DNA from: Hanleya hanleyi
Lineage: Eukaryota > Mollusca > Polyplacophora > Lepidopleurida > Hanleyidae
Direction: 5' to 3'
Assembly: GCA_036873755.1 (NCBI GenBank)
Contig: JAVTVY010016062.1
Span: forward strand, 1 to 64,000
DNA: 64,000 nucleotides
Below, piece by piece: positions 23,275-34,834 of this stretch. The notes below the pieces were generated by a model, which saw only the letters and a list, made by a program, of their open reading frames with translations, did no database searches and had not been told where the DNA came from. How positions within the stretch are numbered: the first letter of the stretch is position 1; the number at the start of each line of letters is the position of its first letter. Position numbers and translations under genes: made by a program.

Positions 23275-23600
23275 AGGATATGGTCGAATCGACGATGAAA
23301 AATATGGTTGCCCGCGACCACCAAAGTTATGGTATAGACATGACGTACCATATGTTTTATGGTCACTATCTGACTATACAACTTATGGTCGGAGTAACCA
23401 TAACAGATCTGGTCACCAGGCGACCAGATATTTTATGGTCGCTCCGACAGTGAATAATATGGTCAAGTTGACCATACAATATATGCTCGCTCAAGCAAAA
23501 TTATGGTCGAAAGATTCTTCTGACCACATATTTAGTGGTCAAGAGCAACCATAAGAAATATGGTTACCATACTTTTCCCGGTCGGAGGCGACCATATTTT
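23275..23600. repeat. Array of ATGGTC / GACCAT words
   Basis: About 18 occurrences of TATGGTCGC-like words and their complements occur at 10-30 bp spacing in mixed orientation. The same word builds the array at 29320-29755. Both arrays lie immediately before a family A copy, so the array may be part of that element or a preferred neighbour. Confidence 0.8.
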
Positions 23601-23789
23601 CATGGATTAATACCGCTTGGTGTCATCTGGGTCACATCCAATGGACCTTTCCGACATGTCACCCTCACAGTAATAAGGTATCATGAAAGTCTTAATAAAG
23701 TACAGGCCATAGATTCGACATACATACAGGACAGGTACAGTTAAGGCATATACCTTATCCGTACCTCCAAATTTGCCATTTGTATAATA

Positions 23790-24216
23790 TTATTGTCTTT
23801 CTGAATTTGGTGCTAATACTGTTATATGGATATGGAATAGGTGACTGAGATACATCTTTTTTTTAGATGACGACTCTATAACGAATATTATGGATTAAGA
23901 ATACTGATCAGCGATACGGATTTGATATTTTTGGAACATCATGATGTCTTGCCGGCATCATTGAAAACTGGTGACCGCTTCTCTCTTGCAGGAAACAAGC
24001 CTATGTTTATGTATACTATGATTGTCTTTTTGAATTTGGTGCTAATACTGTTATGTGGAAAATGGAATGGGTCTTTGGATTATGGACGCGGATATTCTCT
24101 AATGGACGACGGCTGGATTATGAATGACGGACTAGACGCTTGTAATTTGGATTATGGACGCGGATATTCTTTAATGGACGACGGCTGAATTATGAATGAC
24201 GGACTGGACGCTTGTA
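23790..24216 (+). mobile_element. Dispersed repeat family A, copy 3
   Basis: Reverse-orientation match to 10577-10930 through CTGATCAGCGATACGGATTT, TCATTGAAAACTG, CTCTTGCAGG and a terminal GGACGCTTGTA. The last ~70 bp (GGATTATGGACGCGGATATT onward) is duplicated in tandem (about 24078-24147 and 24150-24216). The ORF across it is incidental. Confidence 0.85.
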
Positions 24217-24237
24217 TTTGATTCAGCATGAGCAATT

Positions 24238-24350
24238 TACAGATAAGGTACGTTCCAAAAATGTTAACGATGCCTTGACTGTACCTGGTTTGAATAAGGT
24301 ATCAATAAGGCACTGTAACAAGGTATCGCTAAAGACCATTAAGGTATAGT
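24238..24350. repeat. Array of AAGGTA / TACCTT words
   Basis: AAGGTAC, TAAGGTATCAATAAGG, AAGGTATCGC and related words occur here and again at 23665-23785 (GGCATATACCTTATCC), flanking the family A copy on both sides. This may mark the ends of a further element around it. Confidence 0.5.
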
Positions 24351-24429
24351 ATAGCGAAAAGTAATACACCATAAAATTCAATAAATCAGATCGTTTTCCG
24401 CAGAGTACTTTAGTTTTATTCTTTGACAT

Positions 24430-24810
24430 ACATTACGTATTTAGCACTATTAAAACATATACAAAAATGTAAATTTATAGATACATCCGCTTACTTTTTT
24501 ACCAAATTTACAGTCTATGGTTTGACCATGCTTTCTTATGAACAGTCCATGATTGTTGTATCCAGACAGACTATTGTTAAACTATAGTCATGTGATTACT
24601 AGATAGAACCTGGAACACACACTCTCACTTCACCACATCAGCACTATTAAAACATTTTTACAGTAACATATAAACATGCTGTTCATTTATTTCGTCTGTG
24701 GTTTGTCACTACTTTCTTATTTACAGTCATTTGTGCTTGTATCCAGACAGACTATTGTTCTTGTTCGTCATGTGATTTTTAAATGAAAGAGGCACCACAC
24801 ATTCTCACCA
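24430..24810. repeat. About 190-bp imperfect tandem duplication
   Basis: AGCACTATTAAAACAT, then CTATGGTTTG/CTGTGGTTTG, and GTATCCAGACAGACTATTGT appear twice in the same order (first from about 24439, second from about 24648). Two copies only, noncoding. Confidence 0.7.
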
Positions 24811-26141
24811 TAACTCCCATCTCAATAAAATCACTGTTGTTCATATATCTGACTGTGAACAGCGACTTATGTTAGAGGATCTCTGCCAATTGAGTCCATG
24901 TAGACATGATAAAGAGCAAGAGAATCAACAATGATCACCACATTCCTCCACTTGCGGCTCTTCTATCCCATTGTCCAGTTGACCACAGAAGCTGTGCTGT
25001 CGATTGTGTTGTACAGAAAACTGAAATGAATGAAAAACATCATTAGAGAGGTATTTCTGATTCACAAGACTCAGGCAGCCCTTCCGATGACACAAAGGTG
25101 ATTCCAATGCACAGGGTATTAATAAAGAATGTGTTTTCTGTAATAGGTAATCTCGGCTACTAAATAATTTGTATCACAATATATTATTTGCTGAATATCT
25201 ACAAAATGACGTGACAACCTCTTTATAACTGAAAACATGGAAATAGAATGATGTGCATGCGTTATGATATTTCACGAACATACTTAACATTCTCCAACTC
25301 TAATGTATCTGACATCTACCTCGTGCCCGGAAAATTTAGTATGGGAGTTCACAGAGTAAAGTTTTGCTCACCCTTTATTCCTCCTTTGATGTTACTAGTT
25401 AATGCCGGCAGATTCCCATTGCCATATCGTCAAGAGTGTGTTCATCAAACATCTTCTCTGACATCAGATGTTGACTGTTTCATTCTCCTAAAAGGTGTTT
25501 TGCATTTGTTGGTGGTACTGGTATACATATACACTGCTCCCAGGTGACAGTTCAACCATCTAAAACAGAGTATAAACATTTCAATGAATCAACGGTAAAA
25601 GTACACCTCCTTAAGGTAGTTAGACATGTCAGAAGTAGAATATTTCATTTCTCACAAAAATGAAATTATCGCAAAGATTGTTTATATATATTGGATTGGA
25701 TATATGATCAAAATTTAAAAAATCGCACAAATATATATATTGTGGTTGCCATAATAATGATGGCCAACTCGGATTTTAGCGCTTGACTTAAGAATGGCCT
25801 CTATGTGTACATCCTCTCCTGTGACACTGACAAGGTTGCTTTGCTTGCTTAACTGTGCCCGTTGACCTGAACCAACATTGTGTGAGACTGGTTCCTCTTA
25901 TTTCTTCCCAGAGGGGAATGACGCTAGGGCATCTCTCGAACCAGAACAAACACAGATACTGACATTTGATTTCATGACGGATCAAACATACAACACGTTG
26001 CCTGGCTTTTGAAAATTTGAATCAAATACATTTCTCAAAGTTTTATACTCCCCCCCCCCCATCCATATTGAAATATGTCCAAATTGAGATATTTTTGACC
26101 GATTTGCAAAGTAAAAACGGCTATGCCGAATTTCGGCATTC
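24811..26141. other. No gene recognised
   Basis: Two moderate ORFs (24925-25107 minus with several Cys; 25248-25547 plus) have no recognisable domain. A minus-strand T-rich acceptor near 25038 precedes a frame with a stop after ~30 codons. A C-run lies at about 26049-26060. Confidence 0.35.
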
Positions 26142-27918
26142 AAACTGGTCAGAGCAAAGGACTAACTAGGATATATATCCCACTTGGGATATTAAATCCA
26201 AGTTTGGGTATTGAAATATATCCTAATTGGGATATTGTGACTAATTCTCATACTAAACTCATAATGGCGAATTTCGGCAGCTACACTACAAAAACAAGAT
26301 AGAATCTTCTTCACAAATCTGCCAATGCGATTGTATAATTTTGCTGACTTTTACTCGCCAAAATCATTCTCTGTGATATTGCGATTATGTGCATTATTTT
26401 TTCCGGTTGTTGTTGAAGTATATTTTCCATCACTCACCACTGTTGTATGTCTTTATACGAATAGAATAACTAGCAATATGTGCCAGCTTGATTGAAACGT
26501 GAATATTCTACTTCTGACATGGATATTTTATCCCAATTGGGATATATATCCCAGTTAGTACTTTTTCCCTGACAAAAACAGTAGTAGTATTATACTATCA
26601 CGAACAGAATAACTACTGTCTGTCCCACATAATATATCCGAGATGTTTTAAGCGATATTTCGGAGACAAATTATTGGACAGGTTGGGGAAAATACCATGA
26701 TAGAGGTATTGTACCTCAGGTGTTATATATTTATGGAAAATGTGGACATCTATATACCCATACCCTGAACTGCATGGATCTTTCAACGGCTCGATTGTTT
26801 CATGATTTTCACATCAGCTTATTGCTTCGTTTAATGCGACTGATCATTCAAATTAGCCACTTTAATATTTCAAAAATGAAACATGGCTTCAAATGACTTT
26901 CAGGGAAATTTATTCTGTAAATAAAATGACATGTGATGGCATAATTCCATCTCAAAGTCATATCAAAGTTGCATGAAGGTAGATGCATGGACTGATAAAT
27001 AAGTTAGATTAAATTGTCCGATGCATTGCAGAATCTCCTAGCATGCACACACATGACAGGGTCAGAATACCCAGAGCAGAGGTCTGTTTTTATGCGGTGC
27101 ACATGCTAGCAGATTAGATTATGGGTCTCTCAATTAAACTTGATTTATTAGCTAGGCATTGGCTCTTAAATCCTGCAATTTGCGCGTGACCTTGACATCG
27201 AAGTATGCCATCACATGCCATTTTCATTTACAGAATAAATTTCATCAAATATGTCATTTGGAGCCATCTTCCATTTTTGAAATATTGAAGTGGCTAATTT
27301 GAATAATTAGTCGCATAAAACAAAGCAATAAATTGATGTGAAAATCATGGAACAATGAAGCCACAGATGTTGTTAAACCGGGTATGTGTTAATGTCCACA
27401 TTTTCCATAAATATATAAAAACTGAAGTTGACATAGCCCTATACTCCAATCGAGGTATAATACCCCCATTAAGGTATAATACCTCGATCAAGGTATTTTC
27501 CCCAACCTGTTGGACGACATTGTAACTCCACACAGTAGATACATGTAATCTAAAAAGTACTGATTTTATTTCAAAGTATCAAGAAAATCCTTCCAGTATA
27601 ATTCTCAATAAATCGCGAAAACAAAAATTAGATGTCATGACGTCAAGCCCGCATGCTATAAAATTGGCAGATCAACGTCATGGTGGTCCCAAAATAACAT
27701 GGTAGGTGTTGGTCATTTTTGTCCATTCTCAACATATTTCAATACAATAAGGGGGGAATTAGTATTTTTTAGTTTACATGTATATACTGTGTAAATTTTC
27801 AATGTTGTACAATAAATTGCCCCCGAAATATCGACAAAAACGGCTCCGATATATTATCTAAGACAGACAGAAGTAAAATATCCAAAGTGATAACAGTTAG
27901 TCCTTTTTTCTGACCTGT
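26142..27918. mobile_element. Composite of foldback elements sharing GGTCAGA...AAAGGACTAACT ends
   Basis: A terminal motif GGTCAGAGCAAAGGACTAAC at about 26142 recurs inverted at about 26556-26577 and again inverted at about 27897-27918. A left arm (about 26608-26678 then 27515-27570) pairs with the right arm (about 27735-27870) through CTGTCTGTC, ATAATATATC, GCGATATTTCGG and ACAGTAGATACATGTAA-like blocks. TATCCCAATTGGGATAT palindromes occur at 26170-26240 and 26530-26570. The left arm is interrupted by the insertion at 26679-27509. No transposase. Confidence 0.75.
26679..27509. mobile_element. 831-bp foldback MITE nested in the outer element, 5-bp duplication
   Basis: Ends CAGGTTGGGGAAAATACC at 26679 and its inverse at 27509, with arms of about 280 bp matching through TATTTATGGAAAATGTGGAC, TTCAAATTAGCCACTT and AAATTTATTCTGTAAAT. 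It is flanked by TTGGA on both sides (26674-26678 and 27510-27514). Removing it restores the outer element's arm, which then matches its partner across the junction. GGTATAATACC subrepeats lie at the ends. The ORF at 27345-27533 is incidental. Confidence 0.9.
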
Positions 27919-28497
27919 TCATCTAGGCAAATAAACTTACTGGTACTTGCCTTGTTCCGTTGTAACAGTTGTTCAACTTGATGTTGTGGTTGTTGTTGTT
28001 GTTGTTGTTGTTCAAACAGCGACTTTTCTCTCTTTCTCCACTTTTGCCGTGTTATTACCGTATTAATATGCCTCAGTGGTTGACTCCTTGTAGTACTACA
28101 TCACTACTGCCGTACATTAACTTGAATTTGACACACAAAAGCAACTTTGCTGGTTGAAACACAAAAATATAAACCCCCTAAACGGCCAACGAATGCCACG
28201 TCTACAACAAAACGCAGAACGAGGCTTTCCGGGGTTCCCTAGCAAACTGGTATATGTAAGTAATTTAACAGTGAGTTAGGGTACCAGGCTAGGCGAAGTT
28301 AAAATCGTCACAGCGGAAGTAACAGCGGGAAAACAGATCGGCTGTTCTGTCAATTACGGTCCGTAATTGCCGCAGTCAGTTCAGTTCAGTTCAGTTGGTA
28401 GATCCCTCCTCTATGATCATTTCAGTCTTCAATGATACTTAAAATAAATTTCTACAACTTGGCGAAGTGAAAGATAGTTGAGCATTCTGACCATATT
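27919..28497. other. No gene; (TTG)n at 27987-28016 and (CAGTT)n at 28377-28397
   Basis: Two short simple repeats, otherwise featureless. Confidence 0.5.
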
Positions 28498-28698
28498 ATG
28501 AGATTGTTCAGCATGCCTAACTCGGACACCACTTTTGTACCTCGCCTTCCTCAGATTATTTTTAACAACATGAAAGTCATAAATAAATCCCAGGATTGGT
28601 CAGAATTACTATTTAAAGAGGCGTTTGCAATTAACAGCAACAAACCACAATTAAATCATGGACTGAAAGCTTCAAAACAGCTAGCTTTGTTTGATTGA
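28498..28698 (+). pseudogene. Possible retroelement endonuclease C-terminal fragment
   Basis: A 66-codon frame contains MKVINKSQDWSELLFKEAFA and KPQLNHGLKASKQLALF. From memory this resembles the C-terminal end of GIY-YIG endonuclease domains in Penelope-like retroelements (pattern: ...NW..LLFKEA..I....P.LN.GLKAS..L.LF). No GIY or YIG motif is visible upstream, so it is only a fragment. It could derive from the same kind of element as the RT remnants at 21.8-23.2 kb. Confidence 0.35.
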
Positions 28699-29004
28699 TA
28701 AAACAATAAATTCGGACAAATGTATATTATATTGAACGTGTCAATTCCCTAGTATGTATATACAAACACTTGTTAGCCTTAACTGGGTCTTTGTTTATTG
28801 CCGTCACCCGCTTACTGTTTAATCCCACATACTGTTAATCCCTTCTATCATGTATCTTGTTGTGTAATGCCACAACAACTGTTTATTTTGCACATAATTA
28901 ACATTGATGGCATTTTCACAACCATATATGTTCATTCATAACCGATGATTTCAACACCTTACCTGTATATATACCGTTAGGTTTCTCTGTAAAATTAGTT
29001 CTGA

Positions 29005-29222
29005 TGATGGTTTGAAGGAATCAAAACAAGAGTTTCATGGTGTGTGGACGGTGGTATTACGGTGAAGTATCGAAATATGGAGTCTCTATATATAACCCCG
29101 TGCTTTATATAAAAATATATAAAGCATGGGGTTATATATAGAGACCCCATATGTCGACATTTCTCCGTCATACCACCGTCCACACCCTCCAAAACTCTTG
29201 TTTTGAGGGCCTGTGGAATGAA
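29005..29222. mobile_element. Foldback element, arms about 100 bp
   Basis: Left arm CAAAACAAGAG...GGTGTGTGGACGGTGGTAT...AGTCTCTATATATAACCCC pairs with the right arm over about 100 bp with few mismatches. The loop (TTATATAAAAATATATAA) is itself a short palindrome. The ORF across it reads both arms. Confidence 0.85.
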
Positions 29223-29319
29223 TAAACCGAAGTATTGAGTCACAATGAATTACTTGTCATTCTTCGGAGTGCTTACCCGGCTTTACTATTTAAATTATAC
29301 AGAGCACTTACCGCAGCGA

Positions 29320-29755
29320 CCACAAAATTAATGGCTAAAAAAGTGCCCATATAATAGTTTTCATGGTCGCAACCAGGAACAATAAAATAAATTTATTGTA
29401 CCATCCCTGTCGCAACTCATTAAGCAAAAATAGAGATAACCATAACAATGGGGTTCGGAAAAGTGACGATATAAATGCTTGTCAAACTATATATGCGACC
29501 ACCATTTTTATGGTTGCAACTCGTTAAGCACATAAAAACGGACCATAAAAATGTGGGTCGAAAAAATGACCATATAAATGATGGTCGCTATATAGATTCG
29601 ACAATAAAACTTATGGTCAACACTGTTGACTAGATATTGATGACCATCATTTTTATGGTCGCACCCCGTTGACCATATATTCATGACCATCATTTTTATG
29701 GCCGCACCCTAGGCAACCATGATTTATATGGTCGCAGCGACCATATGTTGTGGAC
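29320..29755. repeat. Second ATGGTC / GACCAT word array
   Basis: Around twenty TTTATGGTCGCA-type words and complements alternate, e.g. GACCATCATTTTTATGGTCG near 29640 and again near 29683. A related array lies at 23275-23600; both immediately precede a family A repeat. Confidence 0.8.
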
Positions 29756-29756
29756 A

Positions 29757-30058
29757 GTGTACTTCAAGTTCATCATGGTGTACATATGAACACACGTAGT
29801 CAAAGCGCGACCTCATTCTCTAGATAACGACTTTTACCAAACTGATCAGCGATACGGATTTGATATTTGACACATCGCGATGTCATGCTGGCATCATTGA
29901 AAACTGTTGACCGCTTCACTCTTGCAAGCAACTATGTTTACTATGATTGTTAGTGTTAAATTTGATGCTAATTCCGTTACACAAATTATGTCTATGGATT
30001 GTGAAATTATTTAATGGAAGATTGTTGAATAAAGAATGACGTTCTAGACGCTTGTAAA
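29757..30058 (+). mobile_element. Dispersed repeat family A, copy 4
   Basis: Shares ACATATGAACACACG, CTGATCAGCGATACGGATTT, CATTGAAAACTGTTGACCGC, CTCTTGCAAG and terminal TAGACGCTTGTAA with copies 2 and 3. Noncoding. Confidence 0.85.
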
Positions 30059-30080
30059 CGAAATATTCAAGCGTTAGATA

Positions 30081-30530
30081 TGCACTCTCTCTGGATATGA
30101 AGGATAGTTATGCACCTTTCTTGGATTTGAAGGATAGTTATGCATCTTTTTTGGATTTGATCGATAGTTATGCACCTTTCTTGGGTTTGAAGGACTGTTA
30201 GGCACCTTTCTTGGATTTGAAGGATAGTTATGCCTCTTTCTTGGATTTGAAGGATAGCTATGCCTGTTTCTTGGATTTGAAGGATAGTTATGCACCTTTC
30301 TTGGATTTGAAGGATAGTTATGCACCTTTCTTGGATTTGAAGTATTGTTATGCCTCTTTCTTGGATTTGAAGGACAATTATGCACCTTTCTTGGATTTGA
30401 AGGATAGTTATGCACCTTTCTTGGTTGAAGAATAGTTATGCACCTTTCTTGGATTTGAAGGATAGTTATGCACCTTTCTTGGATTTGAAGGATATCTGTG
30501 CACTCTTTTGGATATGAAGGATAATTAGGA
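30081..30530. repeat. 30-bp minisatellite, about 15 copies
   Basis: The unit TTGGATTTGAAGGATAGTTA followed by TGCACCTTTC is repeated in phase with one small deletion near 30424. Because 30 is a multiple of three and the unit lacks stops in some frames, ORFs appear on both strands (a 10-residue DLKDSYAPFL repeat on plus, NYPSNPRKVH on minus). I regard these as consequences of the repeat, not genes. Confidence 0.95.
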
Positions 30531-30934
30531 AGGACGTTCTCTGGATTTTGAAGGAAACCAATGACATCCAGTAACGGAACACATATTCGGAACTATACCT
30601 ATACGTGGCCAGAAATCAAATGGACAAAGTCGCTACGGGCCACAATGCTATTTTGGACGTTTGTATAGGCTATTCAAGTCGAAAATCCAAGTAACGGACC
30701 TTTTGGGATGAAAATTGGCATCTGATATCTGCTACTTAGGACTGATCTTTGGCCTTTTTATGTTGATCGGTGATTCCGTCTGCTGGTTCAGAGCATTGAC
30801 AGATCAATACATTTAATTGTCGGCAGTACCGTTCACGGTGATATTTTGGACACTTAGGAAGCAATGGTGTTCTCTTTGCAGCTATAATTGATTGAATTAT
30901 TTATTCATATACAGGACTGTTTCTTGCATTGGTA

Positions 30935-32450
30935 TCTGTGTAATTGAAATAATTTTGTCGCGACAAATCAGAGGATATTACAAAAAAGTAGTATGAAGGC
31001 AAATCTAATGAGGATAATAACAGTATCAAAAATACCTGGAAAAATTTAAGTGAGTTGATGTAACGACGAGAATCCTCTACAGTACTCCAATCGATTAATA
31101 TCAACGGACAGGAAACTTCTGATTCTTCTGAGATAGCCAATCATATGAATGACTATTTTTGTACCGTTGCCTGTGATTTAGCTTCCGAAATCCAAAGCAC
31201 ATCTGCTAACTTTGAAACATACCATGACAAAGGGTCCCGAAATGAAATGTTCTTAGCACACTGCACACTACAGGAAATTGTTAATGTTATCGTCGAACTG
31301 AAAATATGGGTCGTCAGGAACTGACGGCGTTCGCATGTCTCTTCTTAAACCTGCCTCTAATCACATTTCTTCCCCAATATGTTTCATCATGAACTTATCG
31401 TTTCAAACCGGGATTGCCCCGATAATTTAAAACTTGCCAAATTGCCGTTTTTAAAACTGGTGACACTAATTCCATTTCTAACAATAGGGCCATATCTGTT
31501 CTTCCTTGCTTTAGTAAAATCTTATAGAAACTTGATGCCATAAGAACTAACTCATTTTTAACAGAAAATAATATAATCTGTCCTAACCAATATGAATTCC
31601 GCGCAAACCATTCAACTTATTTGGCTGCACTATCCTTATATGATTAATTAGCCGCCGAAAATGACGCTAAAAATTTAGCATCACTATATTTTCGGATATA
31701 TCTAAAGCATTTGATACAGTGAATTACGAAATTCTCCTTCTTAAACTTGATTACTATGATGTCAGAGGACAAGCTATTGACTGGTTACCTAACTTCAAGA
31801 ACCCAATACGTTTCTCGCAATAGCACATTATCTATACCCCATACCATATCATGTGGTGTGCCACAGGGATCGATTTTGGGTCCTATCCTTTTTTATCTAT
31901 ATCAAAGATATTATCAAACATTCAACTGTTCTTGATATTATTCTTTTTGCCGATGATACCAGCACCACGTATATTCCAACTACGACCCAGCCTTATTAAT
32001 AAAAACAATGTCTGAGGAATTGGGAAAGCTTCAAGTTTGGTTAACTTGCAACAAATTGTCACTTAATTTCTGACCATGAACTGGAAAAAGTAAATAGTTA
32101 AAATTCTTGGGAATATATTTAAATGATAGGCTAAATTTGAAAACACATATAGATACATAGTATTCAAAATTATCCACAAGCTTTGGTGTAATCAATAATA
32201 TTAAGCATTATCTGGATGGACGGACGTTAATTACTTTATATTTCTCCTTATTTCTCCTTACATCTTATTGTAATGTGTTTTGGGCCCTTCTCTTACCTTT
32301 CTCATCTTCAACCACGGGTCTTACTGCAAAAAGACTTATTCGAACAATCAACTTGAGTGAATCTAACCCAAAACCCGAAAACACGCATTATATGAATTCT
32401 CAACTTTAAGAATCATTTCAGCTTGTATTAGTCTATTTCCATTATTTTTC
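30935..32450 (+). pseudogene. Non-LTR retrotransposon reverse transcriptase, multiply frameshifted
   Basis: The order of RT motifs is intact while the frame is not. A linker region with NHMNDYFCTVACDLASEIQS lies at about 31140. An IAPDNLKLAK block follows (about 31415), then a PNQYEFRANHST block (about 31590), [20 protein letters not shown] (31690-31750), [16 protein letters not shown] (31850-31897) and the catalytic LFADDTS (about 31945). A KILGIYLNDRLNLKTHID block (about 32100) and KRLIRTINLSES (32330) close it. At least three frame changes and several stops interrupt it. The motif set fits the CR1/L2/Jockey group. The endonuclease is not seen. The 75-bp array follows its C-terminus. Confidence 0.9.
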
Positions 32451-32454
32451 TGTT

Positions 32455-33725
32455 GATCACCACTGATATAAGATATTTTGGCACAATGTAAAACTTCTAT
32501 TGTTGCAAAACTACACAGCTCAATTATGTTCCTGTGATTGATATAAGACATTTTGGCACAATGTAAAACTTCAATTGTTACAATATTACACAACCCAATT
32601 ATGTTCCTGTGATTGATATAAGACATTTTGGCACAATGTAAAACTTCAATTGTTACAATATTACACAGCTCAATTATGTTCCTGTGATTGATATAAGACA
32701 TTTTGGCACAATGTAAAATTTCAATTGTTACAATATTACACAGCTCAATTATGTTCCTGTGATTGATATAAGACATTTTGGCACAATGTAAAACTTCAAT
32801 TGTTACAATATTACACAGCTCAATTATGTTCCTGTGATTGATATAAGATATTTTGGCACAATGTAAAATTTCAATTGTTACAATATTACACAGCTCAATT
32901 ATGTTCCTGTGATTGATATAAGATATTTTGGCACAATGTAAAACTTCAATTGTTACAATATTACACAGCTCAATTATGTTCCTGTGATTGATATAAGACA
33001 TTTTGGCACAATGTAAAACTTCAATTGTTACAATATTACACAGCTCAATTATGTTCCTGTGATTGATATAAGATATTTTGGCACAATGTAAAATTTCAAT
33101 TGTTACAATATTACACAGCTCAATTATGTTCCTGTGATTGATACAAGATATTTTGGCACAATGTAAAACTTCAATTGTTACAATATTACACAGCTCAATT
33201 ATGTTCCTGTGATTGATATAAGATATTTTGGCACAATGTAAAATTTCAATTGTTACAATATTACACAGCTCAATTATGTTCCTGTGATTGATATAAGATA
33301 TTTTGGCACAATGTAAAACTTCAATTGTTACAATATTACACAGCTCAATTATGTTCCTGTGATTGATATAAGATATTTTGGCACAATGTAAAGCTTCAAT
33401 TGTTACAAAACTACGCAGCTCAATTATGTTCCTGTGATTGATATAAGATATTTTGGCACAATGTAAAATTTCAATTGCTACAATATTACACAGCTCAATT
33501 ATGTTCCTGTGATTGATACAAGATATTTTGGCACAATGTAAAACTTCAATTGTTACAATATTACACAGCTCAATTATGTTCCTGTGATTGATATAAGATA
33601 TTTTGGCACAATGTAAAACTTCAATTGTTACAAAACTACGCAGCTCAATTATGTTCCTGTGATTGATATAAGACATTTTGGCACAATGTAAAACTTCAAT
33701 TGTTACAATATTACACCACTCTAAT
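32455..33725. repeat. 75-bp satellite array, about 17 copies
   Basis: Unit of exactly 75 bp containing CTCAATTATGTTCCTGTGAT, TGATATAAGACATTTTGGCA and AATGTAAAACTTCAATTGTT. Copies are nearly identical (a few recurrent variants such as AAATTTC/AAACTTC and GATAT/GACAT). Since 75 is divisible by three, a 486-codon minus-strand ORF with a 25-residue repeat runs through it. Without independent evidence I treat that ORF as a shadow. The array begins inside the remnant of the non-LTR element. Confidence 0.95.
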
Positions 33726-33914
33726 GTTTCTGTGATCCCCAATTTACCATCAATTTTCCAAAATAATAATAATAAAAAATCAAAAAAATCCTCACCATCT
33801 CTGAAGCCCCCTAAACGTGACAACTTGTCTACGCCCTTGCACGTAAATGCGTTCGTAAAACTTACTAGCGTATTAAATTTTATACAACAAGTTCCTTTGA
33901 ATTATCATGAATAA

Positions 33915-34599
33915 ACTACAATAATGGTACTGAACTATCCGACTAATGAATTGAGAGGTTAAATTTTAAACTGATTATCGTATCACGAACATGACTTCTA
34001 TTTCTATACACGCCCAAATAAAATATAAAGTCAAACGGCCAGATGAATTCAACCCATATAGTAAGACCCATATATACAGATAAAAGAAACCGATAAATCT
34101 CTAGTAAGTCTTTTGATTCATTCTTCGTTTGAACAGAATAGAGTGTGCATTGAATTGACCTTCCGGGTTACGTTTTTTATACAGTAACGATGCAAGATCG
34201 ATATATGCTAAACTATTTCAACCATTCGCATATTTTGCAGAGGGTAACGAGTTCGTAACACACAAAATTGTTTCCAACTTTGACATTGCCAGTGCGCTGT
34301 ACGGGAAAATGCATGTATCATGGAGAAACTCCTGATTTTGAGTCCCTGATGTGATTTAGAGGTTATTACCCAAACCAAGCTCGTCTTTTTAAGAGACTGT
34401 ATTAACTTCTAATAATTGACGGATTCAGGTCTAGTTTATCACGTCAGTTACTCTCCATGACTTCAAAGGTATGTTAACATTAATATCTACTTGTTACCTG
34501 TAGTATTATTCTCATGCTGTTTTCGCAAGGATATTTGATCAGGGAGAATCACCCGCCATTGTAGAAATCATTGATAACGGGAGGTGGGTATAAAATATT
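33915..34599. other. No gene recognised
   Basis: Nothing supported on either strand. Confidence 0.4.
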
Positions 34600-34790
34600 T
34601 ATATTGAAATTCATTCTATCAGATTGAAATTGATGTATCCAGTCTAATAGAACAACACGACAACACGAATCTGCTGTAGGCAGAAAATTCAATGTACTAA
34701 ATTGAATATTTCATCTACTAGATTGAAAATCGAATGGATTGGTGAATAATTCCATTCTGCTAGATTGAATTTTCAATCTAATTAGCTTAG
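34600..34790. repeat. Second TAGATTGAAA / TTTCAATCTA word array
   Basis: Words such as CTATCAGATTGAAATTG, CTACTAGATTGAAAATC and TAGATTGAATTTTCAATCTA recur, as in 16520-16880. Confidence 0.7.
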
Positions 34791-34834
34791 AGAGTACGCG
34801 ACAGTGATTGATGTTACCGGAACTTGTAGGTCAA

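Noticed and set aside
24925..25107. 60-codon Cys-containing minus-strand ORF
   Set aside because: No recognised domain; an alternative splice-based frame hits a stop quickly. Left unassigned.
30074..30435. Overlapping ORFs on both strands with 10-residue repeats
   Set aside because: Both are readings of a 30-bp minisatellite; neither has unique coding flanks.
30081..33725. CRISPR-like appearance of the regular arrays
   Set aside because: Units are contiguous with no unique spacers, and the context is eukaryotic.
32363..33823. 486-codon minus-strand ORF with a 25-residue repeat
   Set aside because: Produced by a 75-bp satellite lacking stops in that frame. Flanks are AT-rich debris without protein-like sequence.
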